Assembly: GCA_001839685.1 (NCBI GenBank)
Contig: MLAK01001259.1
Span: forward strand, 208,548-272,547
From: Tritrichomonas foetus
Lineage: Eukaryota > Parabasalia > Tritrichomonadida > Tritrichomonadidae
Reading direction: 5' to 3'
Length of the DNA stretch: 64,000 bases
Positions 50,026 to 59,374 of the stretch are shown here, piece by piece. A program made the translations under genes and the position numbers. The number at the start of each line of letters is the position of its first letter. The stretch's first letter is position 1. Under the pieces are notes generated by a model. The model was not told the DNA's origin. It made no database searches and saw nothing but the letters and a program-made list of their open reading frames with translations.

Positions 50026-50468
50026 GAAAGCGAATGGGAAATTAAATAATTGTCATTTCATAATTATTCATTAATTTTTTTTACATTCATGTATATAAAT
50101 AGTAGAGAACACATTATTATCATTTAGCAATTGCAATATTTTTTAATGAAAAACACTTCAGATGATATTAGGATTCACAAAATTTCCTTTTTTGATGATT
50201 TTGAAATTATTAATAATTCGTTTCATACATTAATAATTATAATAATTATTATGCTTCACTGAGGACATACATATTGGTGAAACCATTTTGGCGGCATTGT
50301 GTGACCGTTTAATCTTTTCAATTTAAGGGAAATCATTAGAAAAAATTCTGACGTTTATTTTCCATTATATTCAATATTCCTGAGATTTATTATATTATTA
50401 ACCAATCCATACTTTTTTGATGATTCTTGTTTCCAATATTTGAATGATTTACACAAGAGTAAAAATCA
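50026..50468. other. Spacer between two coiled-coil genes
   Basis: AT-rich; includes an ATTATTAATTATTA-type stretch near 50220-50260. Nothing recognised. Confidence 0.5.
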
Positions 50469-51695
50469 ATGATTGAGCAACAAACTCTCACTGCTCAATC
50501 GTTCGAAGACGAAAAAACGGAAGGAAAAATGTTGCTTTTACTTGATGATATTGATGTAGCCAAAAAACAACTCTCTCTTCTCAAAGAAGAAAGCGAATCC
50601 TTATCTACCAAATTAAAAGACTTAGAATTTCATTTAGACGAATTGAATCTTGAGAGAGACTCACTTTCTGTTGCACCTGAGCCGTTAAGTCAAACAGGAA
50701 GCACCAAATCACCAAATCAAGAATCATCGAATAATTATTCCGAAAATGCCGAATCCAAGTTTTTCCCTTATTTAAATTCACTCGAGAACCGTTTGACAGA
50801 AAGCGAGGGCCGTTTAGAAGGCCATAGACAGCTAACTTCCGAGCTTAATCACCAATTGAATAAACTCAATCAAACCAATAAAAAACTTAAAGCCGAATTC
50901 GAACAGATATTAAGTCAATCAAATCAAGAAGACGACGCCTTCCGAGTTTCTACAGACACGCTTGAAGATTTGGAGATGCAGCTTGATGAGAAAACTAAGG
51001 AAAATGAATTTTTGTTACAAAAGTGTGATGCTCTCAAAACTGAGCTTGAAGAAAGAACAGAACAAATACAAAATTCTTTGCTTGCTCATCACGATGAGTT
51101 AAGAAAAGTTTATCAAGAAAAGGAAAAGACTTTAACTAGTCTTAGGAAAAGGTCATCCGAACTGAGAGGAGACTCAGCAAGGCTAGAGAAAAGACTTCAA
51201 GAAGAATTAAAAGCACATCGTGAAAATCATGAAAAAAATTCGCAAGTCAATTCTTGGAAAAGTGAAAGAGGCATTCTCAAAACAAAATTAAAGAATCTGA
51301 AAACGCAACTTTTGACAGAACAAGGAAATTTAGAAAGCTCCCAAAAACGTGATCAAGAACTCGATCAAAAGTACGTGAATTTACTTGGTGAAGATCATAA
51401 TCACGGCGAATGCGAATTAGCACGAAAATGCATCATCGCAAGCATTAAAGATTCAAACGAGGCGAAGGATGACCCTAGCTTTGCAAGGGAAATGGAATAT
51501 GAACGAGATTATACTGAACAATTGAACGAGGAAATGAAAAAAATCGAAAATTCGCTGAGAGTATTTCGGGAATATCGTGAAGCACAACTTATATCGTTGA
51601 ACGAGGAACTCAATGGTTGCGCACAAAAAGGATACATTAAATTGCTTAAGGAGGAGTTTGCAGAGTTGCAAATGACTCTTACACAGCTTCAATAA
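50469..51695 (+). CDS. Long coiled-coil protein, function unknown
   Basis: 408 residues from the ATG at 50469, nearly all heptad coiled coil (about 20-80, 100-260, 270-408), broken by a short Ser/Asn linker at 70-100 and a His/Cys segment near 315 (LLGEDHNHGECELARKC). It could be an intraflagellar-transport, basal-body or mastigont protein, but no sequence signature allows naming. The repeat array with the second assembly gap begins just after its stop. Confidence 0.75.
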   Translation: MIEQQTLTAQSFEDEKTEGKMLLLLDDIDVAKKQLSLLKEESESLSTKLKDLEFHLDELNLERDSLSVAPEPLSQTGSTKSPNQESSNNYSENAESKFFPYLNSLENRLTESEGRLEGHRQLTSELNHQLNKLNQTNKKLKAEFEQILSQSNQEDDAFRVSTDTLEDLEMQLDEKTKENEFLLQKCDALKTELEERTEQIQNSLLAHHDELRKVYQEKEKTLTSLRKRSSELRGDSARLEKRLQEELKAHRENHEKNSQVNSWKSERGILKTKLKNLKTQLLTEQGNLESSQKRDQELDQKYVNLLGEDHNHGECELARKCIIASIKDSNEAKDDPSFAREMEYERDYTEQLNEEMKKIENSLRVFREYREAQLISLNEELNGCAQKGYIKLLKEEFAELQMTLTQLQ

Positions 51696-51776
51696 TTGTT
51701 AATTCGAATAAAACATTTTTTTTCTTGATAATAATTTTCATGTTTCATGATCACCATGTCTTGTTTGTAGTATTTC

Positions 51777-52574
51777 TTCTTGCTTGTAATGTTTCTTTTT
51801 GTATGCAATATTTCTTGTTTGTAATGTTTCTTGTTTGTAATATNNNNNNNNNNNNNNNNNNNNNNNNNNNNNNNNNNNNNNNNNNNNNNNNNNNNNNNNN
51901 NNNNNNNNNNNNNNNNNNNNNNNNNNNNNNNNNNNNNNNNNNNNNNNNNNNNNNNNNNNNNNNNNNNNNNNNNNNNNNNNNNNNNNNNNNNNNNNNNNNN
52001 NNNNNNNNNNNNNNNNNNNNNNNNNNNNNNNNNNNNNNNNNNNNNNNNNNNNNNNNNNNNNNNNNNNNNNNNNNNNNNNNNNNNNNNNNNNNNNNNNNNN
52101 NNNNNNNNNNNNNNNNNNNNNNNNNNNNNNNNNNNNNNNNNNNNNNNNNNNNNNNNNNNNNNNNNNNNNNNNNNNNNNNNNNNNNNNNNNNNNNNNNNNN
52201 NNNNNNNNNNNNNNNNNNNNNNNNNNNNNNNNNNNNNNNNNNNNNNNNNNNNNNNNNNNNNNNNNNNNNNNNNNNNNNNNNNNNNNNNNNNNNNNNNNNN
52301 NNNNNNNNNNNNNNNNNNNNNNNNNNNNNNNNNNNNNNNNNNNNNNNNNNNNNNNNNNNNNNNNNNNNNNNNNNNNNNNNNNNNNNNNNNNNNNNNNNNN
52401 NNNNNNNNNNNNNNNNNNNNNNNNNNNNNNNNNNNNNNNNNNNNNNNNNNNNNNNNNNNNNNNNNNNNNNNNNNNNNNNNNNNNNNNNNNNNNNNNNNNN
52501 NNNNNNNNNNNNNNNNNNNNNNNNNNNNNNTTTCTTGTTTGTAATATTTCTTGTTTGTAATGTTTCTTATCACC
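51777..52574. repeat. 16-bp tandem repeat with embedded gap
   Basis: Units of TTTCTTGTTTGTAAT(A/G) flank the gap on both sides (51777-51843 and 52531-52574). Long open frames read across it are repeat translations. Confidence 0.9.
51844..52530. other. Assembly gap (687 N) inside a 16-bp repeat
   Basis: Undetermined bases within the repeat; copy number and true length unknown. Confidence 0.99.
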
Positions 52575-52861
52575 ATTCCCTGTAAACTAGATAGAAACGA
52601 TTAAAATATCAATTTATTGAATGATACCAAAAAGGATATAATATTTTCATTATTTTGTGATTTCGGAAATTTGTCTGTACAATTAAATGCTCGAATGAAG
52701 TATGTTCTTTGAACTCAGAGTTGTTTAAACAAAAATCATATTTTTGATTTAATATATTTATTGATGAATGGCTAAAAAAGAACAACTGATCATTCAATGA
52801 AAAGCCACATTAATTTGGGGTACTTTCCATTTTTTTGGGGGTTTGGCATATTTTTACTTGG

Positions 52862-55456
52862 ATGAGGCATAATCGAACATTATTGGCAGTCGGCCAGTTG
52901 GCTCACCAAAAAATTATCAATTCCCATATTTGTGTTTTGGGAGCCAATCCGCTAGGAGCAGAAGTAATTAAAACTTTTCTTCTTTTTGGTGTAAATCAGA
53001 TATCTATTTTTGATAATTCTTCGGTAATTCTTGAAGATTTGGAGGCTAATATGTTTATTACGAAGGACAGCATTGGAGAGAATCGCTGTGAGGCCGTTAA
53101 ATCGGAAATTCAAAGATTAAATCCGAATGCTAGAATAAATATTTTATCAGAAAGACCAAACAATGAATCAATTAAAAAGTTTACACTTCTTGTTGTTACA
53201 CTACAATTGAATTTTGAAGAAATATGCCAAATAAATGAATTATGTCGACAGAATAATGTCGGATTTGCAATTTCTGATGTTTTCTCTTTTTCAGGATTTG
53301 TTTTCATAGATTTTGGTGATGAATTCATCATTGAAAATGCAAATGGAAGACCTCCTGAGCAATATCGAATTCAAGCAATTTCAAACGCCAATCCTGGAAT
53401 TATTCGCTTTGTTGGTAAAGAAATGCCAAAACTTCCTAAAGATTCACTTATTAGATTTAAAGATCTTACTTCAATGTCAGAATTAAATGATTTTGATTCA
53501 ATTAATTTACATTATGAAGATGGAATTGCTTCACTTGATGTTGATACAACAAATTTTTCAAAGTTTGATCGTATTCATCCAACTGGATTTGCTGTACAAG
53601 TCAAGAAAAAAATTACACTAAAATTTTTGCCTTTCAAAGAGGCACTTGATTCACCTTTTAATTCGATTTATTTTACAGATAATCACAAAATTGTTCGTGA
53701 AATGTTTCTAAAGCGACAAAAAGGTCATATTGATCAACAAAATATAGCAAATCAAAGGAAACAATTTTATTTGGCTTCAACAACATCATTGATTGCAGCA
53801 CTCGTTTCAAATGAATGTATTAAATATATCACCAAAAACTACATTCCAATGGAAAAACAATGGTTTCTATATAATAATGATGATTTATTCGATCCTAAGA
53901 CTGGACAAACTCAATACGAAGTCCTTGAGAAGCTCAAAAAAATGAATATTGCAATTGTTGGTGTCGGTGCAACAGGATGTGAGGCAGCCAAATTATTTGC
54001 ATTACACAAAGTGAATTCACTGACACTTATTGATTCAGATAGCATTGAAACAACTAATTTAAATCGACAAGTTCTTTTTTCTGATGATGATATTGGTAAA
54101 AATAAAGCTGAAGCAGCTGCAAATACAATTCATAGATTTAATGAGTCAATACAAATTCATGTACATCAAGAGTTTGTCAATGATGAAACTAGGTCAACTT
54201 TTAATGATAAATGGTTTAAGCAATTTGATGCCATTTGGTCAATGGTTGATTCATTTACAGGACGATCTTACATTGAGAAGAGATGTGCACCGTTGGGAAT
54301 TCCAAGCTTTACAGGTGGCATCAGTAAAATTAGTGCTGATTGGCAAACTTTGGTTCCAAATTACACTCCACGATATACTTTAAATGAAGAATCTAATGAT
54401 AATGGAACTCCAAGTTGCACACTCAAACTCTTCCCTCATAGACCAGAACATTGCATAGAATGGGCGCATCATCAACTGAATCGAATACTTCAAAAAAATG
54501 ATTTAACTGATTTCCAATCATGTATTGATTTTGCATGTAAGTTTTTCATAGCGAAATTTGATCATAAAATTCGAGACTTACAATTCTTTCATCCACGAGA
54601 AGAAACAAACAATGGCGCATTGTATTGGTCTAATCATAGAATTTACCCAACAGTTATTGAATTTGATGAACAAAATGAAAATTGTAAAAAATTAATTAAT
54701 TCTATTGTTTACCTATTAGCCGAATCCAATAATATAACCAAAAAAGAATTAGATTTTAATCAAATTATTACATATTTGAAACAATCAAAATGGATACCTC
54801 CTGATGACTCCAATAAATCATCATTTGAAGATACAGAGAATATGCCACACACAACTCTTGAAGATTTATTTTTACACGATAACGAAATACACATCGATTT
54901 TATTGAAGCAGCTTCAAATCTTCGTTCTCAAAATTATGGACTGGGTGAGATTGATCGTTTATATTCACAATCATATGCAGGCAAAATAGATACAGCAGTA
55001 AGTACAACAGCATCTATTTGTTCTTCAAGCCTTTTCATTGAATTCTTAGTTTCAATCATCGCTCCTGATAATTTATGTCGTGGAAAATATCTTACATCAC
55101 CATTTTCTTACATGACATTTCGAGAACCAATGATGAATAAGACACGATTTGGATTGTCACAATCTGAGTTTACTCCTTGGGATTATTTGCACTATGATGG
55201 AACAAATAAAACTTTTGGTGAAATCCAAAAAGACATTGAAGCCAAAGCTAATGCTAAATTATTTATGTGGACTGATGAAAACGGAAAACTTCTGCCAGTT
55301 ATTGGAAAAAAAAGTTTTATACCTTTGCTATCAAGTGAAAGTAAATTTAGTGATTTTTATGATGCAGAATTAGATTCTGTTATCATTGAAGCATCACTTG
55401 AAATTCATGATAAGATTCAACCAGAAATTCCTCCAATTTTTATTTCCTTGAAATGA
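52862..55456 (+). CDS. E1-like ubiquitin-activating protein (UBA1-family)
   Basis: 864 residues from the ATG at 52862 (the frame opens nine codons earlier at TTG). An inactive adenylation half (about 10-330) has LGANPLGAEVIKTFLLFGV. The active half has the ATP motif VGVGATGCEAAKLFALHKV (near 360), the Asp of LIDSDSIE, NLNRQVLF and the MVDSFTGR Asp. The likely thioester cysteine is Cys519 in SCTLKLFP. The C-terminal WDYLHYDG...TFGEIQ region is the ubiquitin-fold domain. E1s adenylate ubiquitin or a relative, then load it as a thioester onto an E2. At 864 residues it is shorter than UBA1 (about 1000), with a reduced Cys domain, so it may act on ubiquitin or on a ubiquitin-like protein. Confidence 0.85.
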   Translation: MRHNRTLLAVGQLAHQKIINSHICVLGANPLGAEVIKTFLLFGVNQISIFDNSSVILEDLEANMFITKDSIGENRCEAVKSEIQRLNPNARINILSERPNNESIKKFTLLVVTLQLNFEEICQINELCRQNNVGFAISDVFSFSGFVFIDFGDEFIIENANGRPPEQYRIQAISNANPGIIRFVGKEMPKLPKDSLIRFKDLTSMSELNDFDSINLHYEDGIASLDVDTTNFSKFDRIHPTGFAVQVKKKITLKFLPFKEALDSPFNSIYFTDNHKIVREMFLKRQKGHIDQQNIANQRKQFYLASTTSLIAALVSNECIKYITKNYIPMEKQWFLYNNDDLFDPKTGQTQYEVLEKLKKMNIAIVGVGATGCEAAKLFALHKVNSLTLIDSDSIETTNLNRQVLFSDDDIGKNKAEAAANTIHRFNESIQIHVHQEFVNDETRSTFNDKWFKQFDAIWSMVDSFTGRSYIEKRCAPLGIPSFTGGISKISADWQTLVPNYTPRYTLNEESNDNGTPSCTLKLFPHRPEHCIEWAHHQLNRILQKNDLTDFQSCIDFACKFFIAKFDHKIRDLQFFHPREETNNGALYWSNHRIYPTVIEFDEQNENCKKLINSIVYLLAESNNITKKELDFNQIITYLKQSKWIPPDDSNKSSFEDTENMPHTTLEDLFLHDNEIHIDFIEAASNLRSQNYGLGEIDRLYSQSYAGKIDTAVSTTASICSSSLFIEFLVSIIAPDNLCRGKYLTSPFSYMTFREPMMNKTRFGLSQSEFTPWDYLHYDGTNKTFGEIQKDIEAKANAKLFMWTDENGKLLPVIGKKSFIPLLSSESKFSDFYDAELDSVIIEASLEIHDKIQPEIPPIFISLK

Positions 55457-55802
55457 ATGTTCATACAAGTATTTACTTTCAATATCTAATAAATTTTAAT
55501 ATGTAGATTTAATAAATTTATTTCTATTTATCGTTTGAACAACATTTTCAAAGTTTCCTACTTTTTTTTCGATATATCAGAGCTATCAATATAATGTTCA
55601 ACATTTTTATAGTTATCCACAATTTACAGTTTATGAACAGTTTTTGGTAATATAATAACAATCAATCACCTCAAGTTTAATTTTGATTTCGACATGTCAC
55701 AGAGTATCAAATGTGCAACGACCATTTTCACACTCAATTAACATATCATCATCAAAAATTATTTGACCTTGATTTGACCAACGAAGTCGAATTCAACTTC
55801 AA
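55457..55802. other. Spacer between E1-like and Sec13-like genes
   Basis: About 345 bases; nothing recognised except CAATCACCTCAAG/GTCAAATCAAGG-like short runs of no clear meaning. Confidence 0.4.
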
Positions 55803-56834
55803 ATGATTACTACAGAAGCTCGCGACAAATTTAATATTTTACAAGCTAATGGTTACGAAAACGGCAAAATTAAAATCATCAACACGATGAAAAACACAAC
55901 ATCATTCGCTTCTTCAGCCGCATCAAAAAAAGATGAAATGTCGGAAACTTTTTTCGCCCACGTTGGCCAAGTCACATCACTTTCATTTGGCTCAATCAAC
56001 GAAATTCCATACCTTGCTTCAACTGGTATTGACGGAAAGCTTCTTTTGTGGAATTTCTTGGACGGATATTGGGAATACGAAACAATCTACGAATCCAAAG
56101 CGCAATTGACTTCAGTCTCATTCTCGCATAGTTCCAGCCTTATTGCTGCAGCCAACAACGAAAGCACGGTAATAATTTTCGATCTTAAAAATATCAATAA
56201 AATAGTCAAAAAATTGGAAATCAAACTAGATTCAATTACAAATCAACAGACTGGTTTTGGAAACCCATTCAATCCTTTTGGGAAAACTCCAAATAATTAC
56301 AATATTGAAGGTGCACAGAAAAATGAAATTACACAAGTTTCTTTCATGCCACGAAGTAACGAACATATTTTGACAATATTGTCAACTGGAGAAGGCCGAA
56401 TTTATGATATTTCTAAAGAAAAAGAGCAATTTATTCAAAACTCCAATTTCTTCATATCAAAAAGTTATGTTTCGTTCATATCTGTTACCTTCAATTACGT
56501 AGCAGCAATTTGTTTTGATAATATTGTTCGTGTCTTTGACTTCCGTACGAAATCGCTTGATGAAATTAAAATAACGCCGCCTGAAAATGTTCCAGAAGAC
56601 AAAATCCATTTTTATAATGAGAATCCAATTTATTCGCTTTTTTGGAAAGAATACCAAAACCGACTCGTTATTAATGTACAGAACCATTTCACACCACCTA
56701 TAGATGACAATACGGATTCTTCAACCTATACATATATCAATCCAGATTTGTCTGCCACACAGCACATTTATATGCAAGAGCCAACTGGTGTGTGGGTGAA
56801 AGTTGCAGAACAGAATGAAAATGTTCCTATTTAG
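55803..56834 (+). CDS. Sec13-like WD40 protein
   Basis: 343 residues from the ATG at 55803. At least six WD-type blades; the second reads GKLLLWNFLDGYWEYETIYE, close in layout to Sec13, whose repeats end with a variable partner-binding loop. The last blade (TGVWVKVAEQN) also matches the Sec13 C-terminus, and the N-terminal segment leaves an incomplete blade as in Sec13, which is closed by a partner. Sec13 serves COPII coats at ER exit sites and the nuclear pore Nup84 complex. Seh1 is an alternative. A Gly/Asn/Pro-rich insertion (about 145-170) is unusual. Confidence 0.65.
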   Translation: MITTEARDKFNILQANGYENGKIKIINTMKNTTSFASSAASKKDEMSETFFAHVGQVTSLSFGSINEIPYLASTGIDGKLLLWNFLDGYWEYETIYESKAQLTSVSFSHSSSLIAAANNESTVIIFDLKNINKIVKKLEIKLDSITNQQTGFGNPFNPFGKTPNNYNIEGAQKNEITQVSFMPRSNEHILTILSTGEGRIYDISKEKEQFIQNSNFFISKSYVSFISVTFNYVAAICFDNIVRVFDFRTKSLDEIKITPPENVPEDKIHFYNENPIYSLFWKEYQNRLVINVQNHFTPPIDDNTDSSTYTYINPDLSATQHIYMQEPTGVWVKVAEQNENVPI

Positions 56835-56889
56835 AATTGTATCTGGTATTTTATTGCTAAAGATTATATATTATTCACTTCCACGTTTA

Positions 56890-57095
56890 ATTTTTAATTT
56901 CCATTTCTCATTTTTCATTTTCATTTTTATTTTCATTTCTCATTTTCATTTCTCATTTTCATTTCTCATTTTTCATTTCCTTTTTTCATTTTCCATTTTG
57001 ATTTCTCATTTTCCATTTTGATTTCTCATTTTCCATTTTTATTTTTCATTTCCATTTCCATTTTCCATTTTCATTTCTCATTTTCATTGTATAAT
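56890..57095. repeat. Pyrimidine-rich CATTT(T/C) low-complexity array
   Basis: Imperfect repeats of TTTCATTT/TTCTCATTTTCCATTT directly after the WD40 gene; on the minus strand it reads GAAATGAGAAAATG. Confidence 0.85.
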
Positions 57096-57316
57096 AAATG
57101 AAAATCAAAATGGAGGCGAAATATTACTAATGCAAAATAAATAATTTTCATTTGACCAGTTTACTTTGTTCCAAATGATTAAGAGACTTTGATAACACTT
57201 TCAAATGTGGAGAAAATTATTCTAAGATTATTCAATTGAATTAAGATTCAGTGATGATTTTATTCTTGTCTCAATAAAATAAATCATTCAAAGTCATTTC
57301 TAAATATTTGTTTTTG

Positions 57317-57760
57317 ATGACATCTTTTATCTTTCTCCTCATGCTTACACCGATATATGCTGTGAAAAGTAATGCACCAAGCAATGAAGAAGCAAAGATG
57401 TTTAAAAACGTTTATAAAACACAAAATGGATTAAAGAATTTAATATTTAAATTATCGAATGAATTGAACGCTAGAATTCCAAAGAAAAAAGAGAAAGAGT
57501 TCAAAGGAATTCCAATCAATTACAATAAACTAGACAAAAGTGATTTAATAGAATTGGTAAAATACCATCAGAAGAAAGCGAAAAAGGCCTTATCAAATAC
57601 TTTATATAGTAGAAAATCGCGATATACTGCAATTAAAGAATATCAAATTTGTGAAGATTTTGGACTTGTCGCTGCTTTGATCCTTAGTGGATACTTTGGG
57701 GAAGATCCAATACGTTTTGATCCTCTTGCATATTCTTTACTTAGACGTGCTAAAAAATAA
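57317..57760 (+). CDS. Small predicted secreted protein, function unknown
   Basis: 147 residues from the ATG at 57317 (the frame opens three codons earlier at TTG). The first 18 residues (TSFIFLLMLTPIYA core) look like a cleavable signal peptide. The rest is Lys-rich and helical, with a LDKSDLIELVKYHQKKAKKAL segment, an invariant-looking pair of cysteines absent, and no recognisable domain. A TCATTTCTAAA initiator-like motif lies 20 bases upstream. It could be a secreted effector or a lysosomal/ER resident protein; this cannot be decided. Confidence 0.6.
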   Translation: MTSFIFLLMLTPIYAVKSNAPSNEEAKMFKNVYKTQNGLKNLIFKLSNELNARIPKKKEKEFKGIPINYNKLDKSDLIELVKYHQKKAKKALSNTLYSRKSRYTAIKEYQICEDFGLVAALILSGYFGEDPIRFDPLAYSLLRRAKK

Positions 57761-58231
57761 ACTATTTTTAATAATAAAACAAATATTTATAAGTGACATG
57801 TTAAATTCATCTTAAATTCTGAATACTAATCCGTCTATTCAATGGAATAAACACATTTCAACAAAGTCATTATATAATGAAAACACATAAAAAACTACTT
57901 TAATATAATATATCATTATTTCTACATTTAAATCAAGACGAATTCATTCTTCTAAAAGATGAAATATTTTTCTTATCATTAAAAAATTAAGTAAATTATA
58001 TTTGTTTTACATAATAACAATTGTATGATATCGAATTTGTCTAATCTTTCACAATTGATTCACAATTATATGGTATTATAAAGTTCTATAAATATATGCA
58101 TTTTCATGCTGTTTAATTTACTTTAATAAATGAAGTTTAATAAAAGATTTCATGATCGGATAAAACACAATAGAAGTGTGAATGAATTGTTTTTTTATAT
58201 AGAAACAGAGATTACATTCTTGATGATCAAT
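57761..58231. other. AT-rich convergent spacer
   Basis: Between the converging secreted-protein and Thg1-like genes; nothing recognised. Confidence 0.5.
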
Positions 58232-59002
58232 TTATTCTTTTAATAATTTTTTATGCTTCTTCCAAAAATCAGGTTTCTGTGATGAGAGATCATCAGATAT
58301 TTCTATAATTTTCTTTTCTCTAAACAAAATTTTTCCTCTTTTATGCCAATCCGGCAAAAAATTGAAATTTATACCATTTTTGAACATCATTTCATTGATA
58401 TCCATCAAACTTGCATCTTTTAGCCACTCTAAAGCAGATTCTTTAGTCATGCCACTTCTTTCAAGGATGTGAATAGAGTATTTATCTTGGCAATTTTTAG
58501 TTGCTTTCAGTTGAAGAAATAGGAGATAATCTTTCACAATTCTCAGTCGGGGAAAAAGTTTAATCGTTGAAACAAAATTTGGCGGATATTTCATTTCACT
58601 ATCATTAAAAAATTGTTTCCATTGATATGCAAAAGTTGACACAAAAAGTGAAACAAGATTTGTTAAAAGTTTATCACGACGACGATTAAAAACCGTTGAA
58701 GATCGTCGAAAAATGAATGAAAATTCACCATCACAGCCAAAGCAAACATCAATGTCACCAAAATCATTCATCACATTTCGTGCACATGCTGCATTCAAAC
58801 GAATGATTCGATCGTCGTAAGGAGCCAAAAAATTGTGATCAATGCAAAACTGGTCAAAATCAGTTGCATGAACATCAACACAAATAAATGTGTCTCGCAG
58901 AAGCTTTTCTTCTGCTTCAAATTGCTTGACATACTCGAATCGTGAATTAACCATTAATTTTACCAATAATAAACGGTCGTCATCCACTTTTCCTCTCTCC
59001 AT
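58232..59002 (-). CDS. Thg1-like protein (tRNA-His guanylyltransferase fold) with altered catalytic residues
   Basis: 256 residues from the ATG at 59002. The whole length follows eukaryotic Thg1: LMVNSRFEYVKQFE, then the palm beta-strand (FICVDVHATDFDQF), LNAACARNVMNDF, a GCDGEFSFIF strand, FNRRRDKLLTNLVS, the LFPRLRIVKDYLLF segment and a C-terminal DFWKKH. Canonical Thg1 adds G-1 to tRNA-His in the cytosol using a two-metal palm site. Here the metal-binding Asp of the R-I-D-G-R motif aligns to His45 and the Asp of the S-D-E motif to Gly92 (Asp91 is one residue off), and the HxxN motif is missing. It may be a catalytically impaired paralogue or a differently tuned enzyme. Confidence 0.85.
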   Translation of the reverse strand: MERGKVDDDRLLLVKLMVNSRFEYVKQFEAEEKLLRDTFICVDVHATDFDQFCIDHNFLAPYDDRIIRLNAACARNVMNDFGDIDVCFGCDGEFSFIFRRSSTVFNRRRDKLLTNLVSLFVSTFAYQWKQFFNDSEMKYPPNFVSTIKLFPRLRIVKDYLLFLQLKATKNCQDKYSIHILERSGMTKESALEWLKDASLMDINEMMFKNGINFNFLPDWHKRGKILFREKKIIEISDDLSSQKPDFWKKHKKLLKE

Positions 59003-59142
59003 CTTTCAATGAAACTTTAAAGCTTTCAATCGATCGAGGTATTGATAAATATCTGAAAATTCATGAGAGAAACAAATTTTTAGATGAGGTTATTCAAAAT
59101 ACTTATCTTTTCTTGTTTACAACACTGAACAATCGCTTCAAG

Positions 59143-59198
59143 AAACAAACAAACAAACAAACAAACAAACAAAAAAAAAAAAAAAAAAAAAAAAAAAA
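59143..59198 (+). repeat. (AAAC)n and poly(A) tract
   Basis: About seven AAAC units followed by a run of roughly 27 A's; simple sequence. Confidence 0.92.
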
Positions 59199-59374
59199 GA
59201 ATTTTGAACGAAATATTATATTTTATTAACAATTATATTTATATTTATCTACTCAAACAAAGAAAACAATTTAACAAATCATAAAAAACGAATATTTTTG
59301 AAGAAAACGATGCCCATGCCATAAACGAATAAAAGATACATTCCAAGTAAAGAAACGAAAATGAAGATAAAAAT

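Noticed and set aside
51689..52585. Long open frames across the second gap
   Set aside because: They consist almost wholly of undetermined bases and the 16-bp repeat.
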